A model generated the notes under the pieces. That model did no database searches. It was not told where the DNA came from and worked only from the letters and a program-made list of their open reading frames with translations. From Hevea brasiliensis (Eukaryota; Streptophyta; Magnoliopsida; Malpighiales; Euphorbiaceae): a stretch of DNA of 64,000 bases. Numbering within the stretch: the stretch's first letter is position 1; every line of letters starts with the position of its first letter. Shown here piece after piece: positions 34,479 to 47,159 of this stretch. The stretch covers positions 57,020,735 to 57,084,734 of the forward strand of contig NC_079503.1 in NCBI RefSeq assembly GCF_030052815.1, given 5' to 3'. The position numbers and the translations under genes were made by a program.

Positions 34479-34806
34479 CAGTGCTAGTTTACCCGTTTAT
34501 CTAGTCCAGTCAACTTATATAGGTTACTTGGGCATGGAAAAGTATAACTGTAATTGAACTGATTTTTAAATAAAATAAGGAAATGAAATATTAAGATAAA
34601 AATCAAGAATGATTACAATAAAATATAAAGAAGCTCAAAATCATCAAGAAAACAATTAACAAAATGCATGAATAAGTTAATATCATAAAATGTAATTAGC
34701 CCTCGACTAAACAATAAGTTATTAATTATTCATTTCTTATGAACACAATAACTAGGAAATTATTACTTTTATTTGCATATGATATTTTCTTGTATTATTG
34801 GCACTA

Positions 34807-34823
34807 CTAAGCTTTATGCTTAG
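34807..34823 (+). other. Conserved LTR hairpin in LTR 2
   Basis: CTAAGCTTTATGCTTAG followed by CGCGTCGCTTTTGCAACGCG, which can form a second stem (CGCGT with ACGCG). Confidence 0.75.
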
Positions 34824-35502
34824 CGCGTCGCTTTTGCAACGCGTAGGTACTGAAGATTTGGACAGAGAGCCCAGTAGACCACAGACTGGGTAAGACCGTT
34901 CACAGTTCTGCATAGTATCCATGTCACCTCACAAGCTACAGTGCATTGGTAGGACACTAGGTCCCATTTTGTATTTTGTAATTTTTGTAAGTTTTGTAAT
35001 TAAACTCTTATTTTATCATGTATATTTGAAACAAATGTATTATAATTTTATATTAATGTAAGTATGTGCAACTTGTGATTATAAATAACATATGAGAATT
35101 TATTTATGATTTGAGCCTGATGATGATGTGAAATGAATGAATGAAATAAAAGAGGAATTGTTAAAAAATTGTTGCAAATTGATGTGAGATTTGGAATTGT
35201 TATTTGAACAATTATTGGAAATGTTTTTTTACAGGTTCCGAAGAACTGTTTTCTCCATTTTTAGTCGGCACTCTGCCGGATTTTCTATAAAATTTTTGAA
35301 ACCCTAAATAAATTTATAATTTCAATAAATGACTCAAATGAGATAAATTTAACAAATTGCACTACATATCTATGGGGAAATAAATTTAAGGAAGGATAAA
35401 AATGATTGTAATAAAATATGGTGTTCCCGTACACTATTTGGCATATCTTGCTCGAGGTGACATTAATACAAATCTGTTTGTCTTTGTTATTTTGATTAGG
35501 AT

Positions 35503-36240
35503 ATGGACCCCACATCACAGAGAGCAGTAGATGAGGAAGTGGAGAGTCGTGCTCCACCTGCAACTGAGACAGGGGGCCAGGGAGAACCTGCTCCACCAGC
35601 ACCAGCACCAGCAGTGCCTGCACAGCCTCCGTCGGCTATGTTTCAGCAAATGGCTGAATTCTTCAGACAGATGGCTGGGCTTATGCCACCACCACCAGCT
35701 CCACAGCAGAAATCCCATCTAGAAAAACTGAGAAAATTTGGGGCTGTGGACTTCATCGGTAAGAAAGAAGATGAGTCAGTGGCAGCTGAAAATTGGCTAA
35801 ATCGTACCATAAAGGTATTGAAGCAACTGCATTGCACCCCAGAGCAGAACTTGGAGGGTGCTGTGTCCCTACTTCAAAATGATGCCTATCAGTGGTGGGA
35901 CACCGTATCTAGTGAGGTCCAACCAGAGTTGATAACTTGGGATTTCTTCCTTGCTGAATTTAACAAGAAGTATGTGGGAAGTGTGTACCTAGAAGACAGG
36001 AGGAGAGAATTCATTAACCTGAGGCAGAGACAGCTATCAGTAGCGGAGTATGAGAAGGAGTTTGTTAGACTAAGCCATTACAGAAGAGAGATAGTCCCCA
36101 CAGAAGTAGAGAGGTGCATAAGGTTTGAAGAGGGGCTAAATGACAACATTAAAATAATGATCATTGCCTTGGGGATTATGAACTTCACGAAATTAGTTGA
36201 AGCCGTACTGAAAGTGGAAAGGGTCAGAGTAAGTGAATAG
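35503..36240 (+). CDS. gag: Chromovirus gag, second copy, best-kept frame (245 codons)
   Basis: It opens MDPTSQRAVDEEVESRAPPA at the same ATG as copy one. It then has a Pro/Ala-rich region (PPAPAPAVPAQPP), FQQMAEFFRQMAGLMPP, and the Retrotrans_gag core with LEGAVSLLQNDAYQWWDT, WDFFLAEFNKKYV and RRQLSVAEYEKEFVRLSHY-like helices up to VEAVLKVERVRVSE. It stops at TAG (36238-36240) exactly where copy one also stops, followed by NRKDRQRKREF in the same frame, so the stop predates the duplication. Gag would form the particle. Whether this truncated protein without zinc knuckle is made or useful is unknown. Confidence 0.85.
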   Translation: MDPTSQRAVDEEVESRAPPATETGGQGEPAPPAPAPAVPAQPPSAMFQQMAEFFRQMAGLMPPPPAPQQKSHLEKLRKFGAVDFIGKKEDESVAAENWLNRTIKVLKQLHCTPEQNLEGAVSLLQNDAYQWWDTVSSEVQPELITWDFFLAEFNKKYVGSVYLEDRRREFINLRQRQLSVAEYEKEFVRLSHYRREIVPTEVERCIRFEEGLNDNIKIMIIALGIMNFTKLVEAVLKVERVRVSE

Positions 36241-36414
36241 AATAGGAAAGATAGGCAGCGTAAGAGGGAATTTGGACCAAGGCAGTCAAGTATACCGACT
36301 GATAGTAAGAAGTTTAAATGTTCTTGTTCACAAGATCAGACACAGGGCCAGAGAGGCTAGATTGGAATATCTATAGCTAGCTCCCCGGGCGCAATAACAA
36401 GGGGATTAGCCCCA

Positions 36415-36684
36415 GTGCCTGAATGTATACACTGTGGTACGAGACACAGAGGGGAGTGTCGACTATTAACTGGAGAGTGTTTCAAGTGTGGGGCTACGGA
36501 TCATTTCATAAGAGATTACCCTCAGAGGATTGGAAAATTATTTCTGAGACAGTTGAAAGGCCCAAAGTCAGGGTGGCACCACAAGTATATGCTATGTAAG
36601 CTCAGGAGGAGACAAACCCAGACATTGATGAGGCAATACAAGGAAGTGAAGAAGCAAGGAGGTAGCAACTCCATGATTACTTAA
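36415..36684 (+). pseudogene. gag: Chromovirus gag zinc-knuckle part, second copy
   Basis: It has CIHCGTRHRGEC and CFKCGATDHFIRDY; the last cysteine of the knuckle is changed to tyrosine. About 100 bp present in copy one (31877-31977) is deleted, shifting the frame so that the tail reads LKGPKSGWHHKYM instead of the protease linker. Confidence 0.85.
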
Positions 36685-36729
36685 GTCAGGTAAATTTCGA
36701 GGACGAAATTTTTATTAGAGGGAAAGAGT

Positions 36730-39700
36730 TGTAACACCCTCTCTGCAGCAATTCCATGCATTCTACTATTCTGGTGACCAGTATCGGTCTGAACAACTAG
36801 GACGTCTGGAAAAATATTTAAACTAAAGTGAGAAACTATAATTAACTCAAATATTAATAAGAAAAATGTACGAAAAATTTTAAAAATATAATACAACTAA
36901 GTTAATTGAGCTAGTGCCCTAGCAATAGGTAACCCAGTGGGAAGTTGCGGTCCTCGCAACTAGGAGCCCTAGACCCTGGAGAAAATTCAAAAAAAAATTT
37001 TTGGGACACCAGAGAAGGGTCATTGAGGTTTTTATGGCATTATAATGTCAAGAAAATGCTTAGAAAAATTTTTCAATCGGTACAGACAATTTTAGTCTGT
37101 TAAGCCAAACGGAGGGCATTTTGGTCATTTCGCCTTCAGAGGTGATTTTTGGCCGACTTGTCCAGTTAAGTAAATAATTATTATGATCTAAAATATGAAT
37201 AAATATTACTAAAAATTTAATTGAAAATGAGTAGAAAAGAAAAGAAAAGAAAAATGAAAGAAATAGGGAATTATGACATCATATGATGTCGTTAAAAGTG
37301 CTCCCACTAATCACATTTAAACAAGCTATTAAAAACCAATTAAAAAGAGGTAAAATGAGGTAAAAATTAACAAAACACAATCTGCTCTTCCTCACCCCAA
37401 ACCAGACGTTTCCCTTTCCCAAACCCATTCCTCCATGGAAGCTTAATGAAAGCTTCAAACCTCACCTCATCTCACCTTGAAACCACTACCTTGCTTCACA
37501 AAAAACTGATCTTGCATCTTGAACAACCTCTAGCCTGAAAAAAGAAGAAGAAAGAAGAAAGTTTTGGAGACTTGGAAGAGTGAGCAAAAGAGGTTAGTGT
37601 TCAATCTCTTAGCACTTTTACTTGATTCATGCTTAATGCCATGAGATAATTAGAAAATGTAAGAAAAACAAAATAAAAATTATGAGTATCCTTCCCTATA
37701 AATTTCAATAGCCTAAGGGTGGTTAGGGTTTGATGAATTTACTTGAAGTAAAGTGTTTATGAGCTGCCCATAGCATGAGATGAGTGCTTGAACATGATTG
37801 TATAAGTGAAATGCAAGTATAGTGCATGAATGAACTTGAGAACTTGGACATTTGAATAACATTAGGGTTTGCTCATGTAATGGTATGTTAACCATGTAAT
37901 GGTCAATTAGAGACCATTTGAATATGTGTGAGGAGGAATTGAAGTGAGTAAGGGTGTTGGAGTGGAACTTAGGCGTGCTGCCCTTGGTGACCTGCAGGAT
38001 TGGTTGTTAGCCCAGCAGGTTTGGGTGGCTCTAAATGGAGTTGTAGAGGTTCAATTGGTGCAAATCCAATTGGACATAAAACTAGACACATAATGGCAGA
38101 GCTTTGGTGAAGAAACTCTGCCTAGAAAACCAAACCAAGTTGACCTAAAAATTGCCCTAATCTTGGTGACTTGCATTCTGCCTGGGCAAAATGACCAAAT
38201 GAATAGTTTTTATTCATTTAGTCATAACTTAGTGTAGAAAGGTCCAATTGATCTGAAACTTTACCAGCAGATAGCTGAGACATAGACCTACAACTTTCGT
38301 GAAGAAATTAAACCCAAATTTTAGCTATAACATATTCAAAAACTGACCTATAATCAATGTACAAAAAAGGGCAGAATTGGTTCTGCCCATAAAATATGGA
38401 AAATTTACAATCCAGCCAGTTATGGTGTTTTGGCCATAACTTGAGCTACAAAAATCCAAATGGAGTGATTCAAAAAACTAAATATAACTTGGCACAATAA
38501 GAAATAACTTTCATGAAGACAATTTTGTCAAATTCCTACTGTACAAATGACCAATAGAACAGTAAACTTAGTGCTTGAAATCTGAAAATTGTGAATAACT
38601 AACACTAAGCTTTGAAATAGAATTGGCAACTAATGCCAACAACTTTAGAATGAAAAATGTGGTATGTTGATGATATTTGAACCAATATACCTATTATCTA
38701 TGAAAAAGTCAATATTTTAGTTCACTAATAAAATGAATAGTAACCTTACATATAAAGTACAAATATTCAAGAAATGACTTTGTAATATGCCCTAGTAGGC
38801 CTAATGTGATTGGTTTGAATAGGTTGACATGCCAATAGGGTTCTGATAGCAGTACTACGTATGATGTATGGCTTCATTGCCATTTTGTGATGTGATAGCC
38901 TATAGCTATACTGATTATGATGTTTTACTTGGCTTTATGCCTTATTGTTTTTATGGCTTATTAGCCATTCTATTTGCACACTGGGAGACACATTGTGACC
39001 GATGGTGTGACAGCCGAAGGTACCTGGTACCCAGTGCTAGTTTACCCATTTATCCAATCCGGCAACTTGTATAGGTTACTTGGGCATGGAAAAGTATAAC
39101 TGTAATTGAACTGATTATTAAAGAAAATAAGGAAATGAAGTATCAAGATAAAGATCAAGAATGATTACAATAAAATATAAAGAAGCTCAAAATCACCAAG
39201 AAAACAATTAACAAAATGCATGAAGAAGTTAATGTCATAAAATGTAATTAGCCCTCGACTAAACAATAAGTTATTAATTATTCATTTCTTATGAACACAA
39301 TAACTAGGAAATTATTACTTTTATTTGCATATTATATTTTCTTGTATTATTGGCGCCACTAAGCTTTATGCTTAGCGCGTCGCTTTTGCAACACATAGGT
39401 ACTGAATATTTGGACAAAGAGCCTAGTAGACCACAGACTGGGTAAGACCTCATTTTGTAATTTTTGTAAGTTTTGTAATTAAACTCTTATTTTATCATGT
39501 ATATTTGAAATAAATGTAATATAATTTTGTATTAATGTAATTATGTGCAACTTGTGATTATAAATAACATATGAGAATTTATTTATGATTTGAGCATGAT
39601 GATGATGTGAAATGAATGAATGAAATAAAAGAGGAATTGTTAAGAAATTGTTACAAATTGATGTGAGAATTGGAATTGTGATTTGAATAATTATAGGAAG

Positions 39701-39963
39701 TGTTTTTTACAGGTTCCGAAGAACTGTTTTCTCCATTTTTAGCCGGCACTCTACCGGATTTTCTATAAAATTTCCGGAACCCCAAATAAATTTATAATTT
39801 TAATAAATGACTCAAATGAGGTAAATTTAACAAATTGCACTTCATATCCATGGAGAAATAAATTTAAGGAAGGATGAAAATGATTGGAATAAAATATGGA
39901 ATTCCAGTACACTATGTGGCATATCTTGCTTGGCTACACTGTAGACGGGTAAGGGGTGTCACA
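36730..39963 (+). repeat. Third LTR (LTR 3), complete, 3234 bp
   Basis: TGTAACACCCTCTCTGCAGC at the start, GGGTAAGGGGTGTCACA at the end. The B insertion point is empty (CTAATGTGATTGG at 38810-38822). A 40-50-bp deletion relative to LTR 1 and 2 follows GGGTAAGACC at 39449. The next five bases are CTACT, but the matching target copy would lie left of the window. Confidence 0.9.
39359..39375 (+). other. Conserved LTR hairpin in LTR 3
   Basis: CTAAGCTTTATGCTTAG, unchanged stem and loop. Confidence 0.75.
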
Positions 39964-42131
39964 CTACTAGTAATGGGAATACAAACCTTAATTATATATT
40001 CACACAACATAAATGTTCATTAAGTCATTTAGGTAAATTACTATTTCTATTCCAAGTAATCCATGAACATTTCATGGATTCCAAATTTCATACCTTAATT
40101 TTCTCTACCAATTTAGTTCTTACACTTTGTGTCTTTGTATTACTATTCACATTACTATTCACTCAAATTGTTCACTTTTTAATACATAATAAATTTATTG
40201 AACCTAAGTTCACTAAGATACCTCATTTTGCATTTTATTTTTGTTGGTGTTGATTTCCAATACCATTTCAAAGCTTATTTTATGTTATTCAAAATTTTCA
40301 GATTTTATGCCCTAACTTTACTGTTCCATTGGTCATTATTACAGTGGAAATTTGACAAAATTATCTTCATAAAAGTTGTTCCTTATTGTGTCTAGTTACA
40401 TTTATTTTTTTGAATCACTCAATTTGGAGTTTTGCAGATCATGTTATGGTCATTTTACCATAACTGGCCGGATTGACCTGTACCCAGAATTTCTGTGCAA
40501 TTTGGTTCTGCTAGATTTGGTGACCTAAGTTTGGTTGGAAATTTGACTAGGTTATGGTTTGAATTTAGTTTATGTTCTTCATGAAAGTTGTAGGTCTATG
40601 TCTCAGATATTTTTTGGTAAAATTTCAGGTCAATTGGACCTTTCTACACTGATTTATGACCAAATGAATAAATACTGTTCATTTGGTCATTTTGCCCAGG
40701 CAGAATGCAAGTCACCCGGATTAGGGTTTCTGGGCAAGGTTTCTTCACCAAAGTTGTGCCATTATGTGTCTAGTTTCATGTCTAATTAACCTTACACCAA
40801 TTGAACCTATACAACTCCATTTATGTCTGCCCAAACCTACTGGACTCACAATCAGTCCTGCAGGTCACCAAGGGTAGCATGCCTAAACTCAACTCCATTA
40901 TCCTTACTCACTTCAATTCCTCCTCACACATATTCAAATGGTCACTAATTGACCATTACAATGTTAATATACTATTACATGAGCAAACCCTAACTTCATG
41001 CCTTAAACCCTAGTTTTCAAATGTCCATTCATGCACATACATTAATTAAACATACTAATTTATTATCACTCTACATATACACTTCAAACACCACCTCTAA
41101 TCCACTTTAATCCATCAAAATAATCATAACTACTTCCCCCCATACAGCTACCAAAATTTGTAGAGGCCCAAACATGCACATACTTTTTCAATTTTCTCAA
41201 TTTCCTAGCATAAATAATGTTACTAGCACAAAATCTAAAGAAAAAGAGAAGAAATAGGCACTAACCCTTGTGTGGGCAGAATTTTCCCTCGTCCAATCTT
41301 AAATTTTCCTTCACTTTCTTGGCTTTTCTTGGTAGCCAAACACTTTTTCAAGAGGTGTAGACAAGTTTTAATGAAAGATGCTTAGGGTTTAGTAGTGAGA
41401 ATTTATGGGAAATGGAAGAAAGAGATGAAACAACACTCATGGAGGTTGAGAGAAAAGTGTGCCGGCTGAATGGGGAAGATGAGTGCAGAATTATTTTTCA
41501 TTTTATCTCATTTTTATTTAGTTTTTATCCCTTTTAAGAGGCTTATCAAGTTGTGATTGGGTGGAGAGTGTTTAATGACATAATATGATGTCATAATTCC
41601 TAATTTCTTTTATTTTTTTCCTTTTATTTTCTACTCATTTCTAATTCAATTTTTAGCAATATTTATTAATATATTAGATCATAATAATTATTTAATTAAC
41701 TGGACAAGTTGGCCAAAAATTATCTCTGAAGACGAAATGACCAAAATGTCCTCCGTTTGGCTTAACAGACCAAAATTGTCTGTACTGATTGAAAAAAAAT
41801 TTTAAACATTTTCTTGGCATTCTAATGCCATAGAAACCTCAATGACTCTTCTCTAGAGTCCCAAAAATTATTTTATGAATTTTCTCCCTGGTCTAGGGCT
41901 CCTAGTTGCGAGGACCACAACTTCCGACTGGGTTACCCATCGCTAGGGCACCGACTCATTTAACTTGATTGTATTTTATTTCTAAATCTAAATTTTTGTT
42001 ATTATTATTTGAGTTATTTATGACTCCTCACTCTAGTCTAAATATTTTTTCAGACATTCTAGCTGTCCAGACTGACACCGATCATCGGAATAGTAGAATG
42101 TACGGAATAGCTCCAGTGAGGGTGTTATACA
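39964..42131 (-). repeat. Partial chromovirus-type LTR in reverse orientation
   Basis: Read on the minus strand from 42131 it starts TGTATAACACCCTCACTGGAGC, an LTR start, and follows the order of the LTRs above (including the GCCCTAGCGATGGG segment near 41935-41950). It stops at 39964, where LTR 3 ends. Its last visible part (39964-40100) matches 42490-42600 in the next LTR. The compound element probably inserted into it, leaving the rest beyond the left edge. Confidence 0.75.
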
Positions 42132-42961
42132 AATTCTACTTTAGCATAAAACAATGGAACAGTAAACCTATGACATAAAAACTAAATTTTTGAAAATGTT
42201 TTTAGGAGGCTTTGAATTGCAAGTGGCAGTCAATGCCAACAAATGTAGAACCCCAAATGTGAGATCTTAGTGCAATTGGACTTAACATGCCTATCATATA
42301 AAAAAAAAAAAAAAAAAGTCAACATTTTGAGTAAATAATAATGTGAAAAGTGACCCCAATGATTTAGGAAATAGTAAAATAAATTAAAGAAGCTAATATG
42401 ATCATTAATATATAATGTGATTAATGAATTTAAATTTTTGAAGTTGAATGACTCTAGGATCTGGGGAAAATTTAGTTAAATTTGAAATCCATGAAATGTT
42501 CATGGATTACTTGGAATATGAATGATAAGTTATATAAATAGTGTAATGATTAAATAAATCATATTAATGTATGAATGAGACATTAGTTCTCATTATTGTA
42601 GAAAGGAAAATATTTAGAGGTACAAATGGTACATGAAAATTAATTGTTGTGAATTGAAATTATCATAGATGGTATGATGAATTGGATAAATTGTGTAGGA
42701 ATAAGATTTTGGTATTTATGTTTTTACTATGAATAAAAATTAAAATACTATAAATTATAATCGAAATATTTAATAAAATAATGGTATAATATGCCCATGT
42801 ATTGCCTAGACACGTGTGTCAGATGGGATAGATTGGCATGCCAATAGGGTATTATTTTAGCAGTACTGCGAAAGGCTTTATGCCTGTATTCATGGCTTTA
42901 TACCTGTACTCATAGCTTTATGCCCGCACTCATGGCTTTTTATGCCCGATTATGTGTTATC

Positions 42962-42977
42962 ATGGCTTTTTAGCCAT
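42962..42977 (+). other. Conserved upstream hairpin, family F
   Basis: ATGGCTTTTTAGCCAT. The stem is identical to LTR 1 and 2; the loop changed to TTTT. Confidence 0.6.
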
Positions 42978-43353
42978 ACTGACTGCATACGTGGTTGACG
43001 TTCCGCGTCCCATGGTATGACGGCCCAAGGCACCGCGGTGTCCAGTGCCAACGACTCGTTATCCAGTTTAGTCAGCCTGTCATAGGTTACTTGGGCAATG
43101 AAATTTGCTAAGAATAATGTGAATTAAATGAATGAATAAGAAAGAAACTATAATTTGTTTTAAAATTTTATTTACTATGCAATGATTCAAATTACTAGGA
43201 AATAAGTTAGTGAAATGATAAGAAGATTTGCAAAAGAAGTAGAACGTAAATAAATGTTACAAATGTGTCTCTCATAATAAACTAAGACTAAATTTAATAT
43301 TGTTAAATAAATGAATGTTGTATATATTATTTTCTTGTTATATTATTGCACCA

Positions 43354-43371
43354 CTAAGCAGAAATGCTTAG
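43354..43371 (+). other. Conserved LTR hairpin, family F
   Basis: CTAAGCAGAAATGCTTAG. The stem is kept; the loop differs from LTR 1-3. Confidence 0.75.
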
Positions 43372-43961
43372 CGCGATGGATTTGTTTCCTCGCGCAGGTA
43401 CTGAAGGTAAAGCCCAACGAATATTAAACAGAGATTTTGGAGTTCTGATTTGCAAAAGTATCTGAAGTGTTCAAGGTTGTCACCTCCTCAGCAATGCAAA
43501 TAAATAGGGCCCATATAGGTCATAATTTGTATGTTGTATAAAATGCTTAGTTATAGTATTGTAATGTAGATTATGAAAATGTAATTAATAGGTATGTGAT
43601 ATAAATTAATAAATCGGTTAGTCCATATGTGATTAAATTGTATATCATGTAAATTAATGAAGATTAAAAATTTTCATATAATGGATATGTATGCAAATGA
43701 GATTGCAAGAATTGAATGTGTTATGATGAGATTTTTATTGTAAAATATTATTGAAAATTTCAAGTAGGTAAATAGTAAAATATGCCAAATGGTAATAGAA
43801 ACAGGAGAAACTCTGCTGGTTTCTCCTTAGATAAATAGTTGATATTACAATATAATGAGTTCAAATTATTAAAGAAATAAAGTAAGATAAGTTAAGGTGC
43901 TCCGGCACCTAGTGTGACATGCCTTGCTCTGCTACACTGTAGTCGAGTGAGGGGTGTCACA

Positions 43962-44829
43962 AATTTTGTATAATATATATTATTACTGTGAAATTAAGAG
44001 ATATGCGCTTCCAAAGAATGTCAAGAATGACAAAACATATTTGGTATTAAAATTCTATATGAAATCAAAATAATTTTTTATTACAGGAATTAGGCTTTAT
44101 TTTTATCTTTATTTGTATATTATTTTCTCGTTGTATTATTACACCACTAAGCAGCAATGCTTAGCACGATGGATTTGTTTCCTCGCGCAGGTACTAAAGA
44201 TAAAGCCTAGTGGATATTAGACTAGGATTTTAGAGTCCGGATCTGCAAAGTATCCAAGGTTGTCACCTCCTCAGTAATGTATGTAGATAGGACTCATATA
44301 GGTCATATTTTGTATTGTGTATAATATACTTAGTTATTATATTGAAATGTAAATTATGAAATTATAATTGATATGTATGTGATGTAAATTAATAAATTGG
44401 CTCTTTCATATGTAATTAAATCATATATCATATAAATTATGAATTTATGTAATTAGTGTGTAAATCATTTAAATTAATGAAATTTGAGAAATTTTTTTTA
44501 TATATACATGAATTGAGCATTAATGGAAATGAATGTAAAATTGAAATATATAGATGATATTCGAAATGATGAAATGATTATGATGAGTATGAATGAGATT
44601 TTTATTGTAAAATATTATTGAAAGTTTCAAGCAGGTGAATAGTGAAACACACCAACTGGAAATAAAATTGGGAAAACTTCATTAGTTTCTTCTTTAGAAA
44701 TATAATTAATTTTTAAAATATAATGAGGACAAATTATTAAAGGAATAAAGTAAGATAAGATAGGGTGCTCCGGCACCGAGTGTGACATGCCTTGCTCTGC
44801 TATACTGTAGACCGGTGAGGGGTGTCACA
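43962..44829 (+). repeat. Second partial forward LTR of family F (3' part only)
   Basis: From about 44110 to 44829 it repeats 43320-43961 (same hairpin block, same TGCTCTGCTA...GGGGTGTCACA end). This implies that the first F copy inserted into a second one. Confidence 0.7.
44147..44164 (+). other. Conserved LTR hairpin, second F copy
   Basis: CTAAGCAGCAATGCTTAG. Confidence 0.75.
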
Positions 44830-47154
44830 CTCACTGTAGGTAGTTCCGTACATTTTACTATTTCGATCATTAACATCTGTTCGAATGGCTGAAATGTCGG
44901 GAACCACTCTTAAATTAAAGTAAGGAGCCATAATTTAATTTAATAAAGATCAAGTAAGGTTAAAGGAAAATAAAAAAATATGCATTAAAAATCAGTTAAA
45001 TGTGCACAAGTTTCAGCGATGAGTAACTCCCTTGGGAAGTGGCTAAAAATTGGTATTTTGAGTCTATTTACTACTATAATTCGTGTTAGACCTTGTAAAA
45101 CTCTTAAGTGAGACTTAATTAATGTATAATTATAAATTAAGAAGTCAAAGAAATGAAAAGAAGCAATTAAATTAAGTTAAGATAGGAAAAAGGACACAAA
45201 TGGCAAACTAAGTAGGTGTGCAATTGCTTCCTTTCATACCTAGGAAGTTAGCCACTAAGAGCTAAAGTGAATTAATCAATAAGCTAAAGGGTAAATAAAA
45301 GGTTGGAGGACTACCTTGAATAGATTATAAAGTTTTAGGGAAAATTTAAAAATAAAGAAAATACCTTATGGACTAATGGATAAAGGGATGAAGGACCAAT
45401 GGTTAAAGGCAAATATAAGCATCCTTATCTTCTTCCTCCCCTAAACTAGTCGGCAACTCTCATTCTTCTTCCGCTTTTCTTTATTTCTTCCAATAGCCAT
45501 TTCTCTCAATTTGAAGAGAAAATTTCCAGCTAAAACCATAGATTCCCCAAATTTTTAAAAGCCCAGCAAGAAGGGAACAAGAGAATTGGTGAATCAAGCT
45601 TGAAGAACCCTAATTCCTTAAAGGGTTTGAAGGAGATTTGGAAGAAAGGGGGAGTAGCAGCTGGTTTTCCCTTAAGTTTAGTGCTATATCTTCCCTCTTT
45701 TACCATATTAAGATAGAAACTTCTTAAACTTGATAAATTAGAAGCATTTGAGACTTGTAAGTGAGCTAGAAATCTGAAAGTTGCTAGTAGGGTTGCAAGA
45801 TTAGTCAACTTTAAAAATTCATAACTTGAGTTAGGAAAGTTAGATTTCGGTGATCTTTATGTCAATGAAACCTTAATGAATACTCTAAAATTTTGTAGTT
45901 TTATGCTAGACCTAATTCCTCTGCTAAGTTGGTGTTTGAGGGCAAAACTTTTTATTGTTTAAATCTGGAAAACTGACCTGATGGTTTCCAGAAATAGGAC
46001 ACCTGAGTTTGAAAATTCATAACTTATGCTCCAAAATTTGAAAAAGTGTGATTCTTGAACCATTATAAAGCTAAATGAATACCCTAAAACTTTGTAGCTA
46101 TGATCGAAAATTTTTTTTATTGGCTACATGGTGAAATTCTTGCAATTCCTATTATTGCTCTGACTGTGACTAGAGTCTAGAATAGTTTGTACATTTTCAT
46201 TCATAACTTGAGTTGTAGTCTTAATTTTGAAATGATTCAAATTGAAAATTGAAATGGACATATGAAAGTTCAATTCTGGAAAAGATGCCATGAAACCCTC
46301 GTTGCTAGAAATTTTTAGTGGAATTTTAAATTTGTTGCCCTATTTACTTGAATTGACTGGATATTTAGGATAGCAATGATTCATATGCTTATAATTTGCA
46401 TTCTACCATTCCAAATGACATGAAATTCATGGTAAATGAAATTTAAGACATAAGGCTAAAGTTTTCATGAAGGAATACTATGCAAAAATTATGTGTAAGT
46501 GACCTTAAAATTTGCTAGAAGATAGGGCACAGAATCTAGAACATGGTAGGAGTGCATTATGGACTATCCAGAGTAAAATGGGTATAACTTACCCTACAAA
46601 ACTCTAAATGAGATGATTCTTATTTTTTTAGAAAGCTAAGATCTGAGGGATCAACTTTTATAAAGAACGAATTGGCAAAATCTGATTGCAACTTGTTCAA
46701 ATCTAGACTCTAAAATTTGTCCAGACACTACCCTGTAATTGGTGAAGTTGAAATTTTGCTTAAGGACAACTGTTGATTAATTGACCATAACTTTTGATCA
46801 TTGAATCCAAATTAAGTGATTCAAAAACTATATTAAAGTTAAGACATATATTTAAAAATCTCATGAAGAAAGGTGAATTCAATTCCTGCAATTACTAGGT
46901 CAAAATGCTTGAGGAATGTAATGCATAAAGTCTGATTTTTGTTAAAATTTGACAATGGTCATCATATGTGTATATTTTGTATAGATGTATGAAATTTAAA
47001 TGCATGTGATATGAAAATATGGTAATGGCAAAAGTTTATGTTCATACAAGTATTATTGGTTACATCATGTGAAAATAAAAATGATAAATACCTTATTAAG
47101 CTCGGGTGAACCTAGACAGTGAATTATAGGTTTGGATAAATTGGCATGCCAATA

Positions 47155-47159
47155 GGGGA
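47155..47159. other. Left target-site duplication of solo LTR C
   Basis: GGGGA, repeated at 51713-51717. Confidence 0.9.

Larger units (their letters stand above)
32176..35452 (+). repeat. Middle LTR (LTR 2), 3' end deleted
   Basis: It starts TGGTAACACCC, a one-base variant of TGTAACACCC in LTR 3. It aligns to LTR 1 and 3 throughout but stops at CATATCTTGC (35452), where a deletion took the last bases of the LTR, the primer site and part of the leader. It contains no gene; reading frames on it are not conserved beyond nucleotide similarity. Confidence 0.88.
1..39963 (+). mobile_element. Compound Tekay/Del-like chromovirus, LTR-gag-LTR-gag-LTR, pol absent, left end outside window
   Basis: Three copies of one LTR of about 3.3 kb (1-30744 with nested insertions, 32176-35452, 36730-39963) alternate with two short internal regions that hold only gag. 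After the first LTR there is a TGGTATCAGA primer site (initiator tRNA-Met type). Before the second and third LTRs there are purine-rich tracts and the GAGGACGAAAT segment that normally ends pol in plant chromoviruses. The zinc-finger pattern and tRNA-Met primer site point to the Tekay/Del group. Aligning position 1 with 32352 shows that about 175 bp of the first LTR lie to the left of the window. The 3-LTR, 2-interior form is best explained by unequal recombination between two copies. A gag-only, mobilised-in-trans (TR-GAG-like) element is the inferred class. Confidence 0.85.
42132..43961 (+). repeat. Partial forward LTR (second half), family F
   Basis: It begins in the middle of the LTR (the stretch corresponding to 1650-1870 of LTR 1) and ends GAGGGGTGTCACA at 43961. 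It includes an 18-A run near 42300 and three to four copies of a 22-bp phrase around CATGGCTTTATGCC (42879-42970). No coding region. Confidence 0.75.

Noticed and set aside
32176..39963. Reading the second gag unit as a separate intact element
   Set aside because: It lacks a primer site and shares its LTRs with the first unit, so one compound element is simpler.
45530..45808. 92-codon minus-strand frame in LTR G
   Set aside because: Low complexity, no domain, no second copy to support it.
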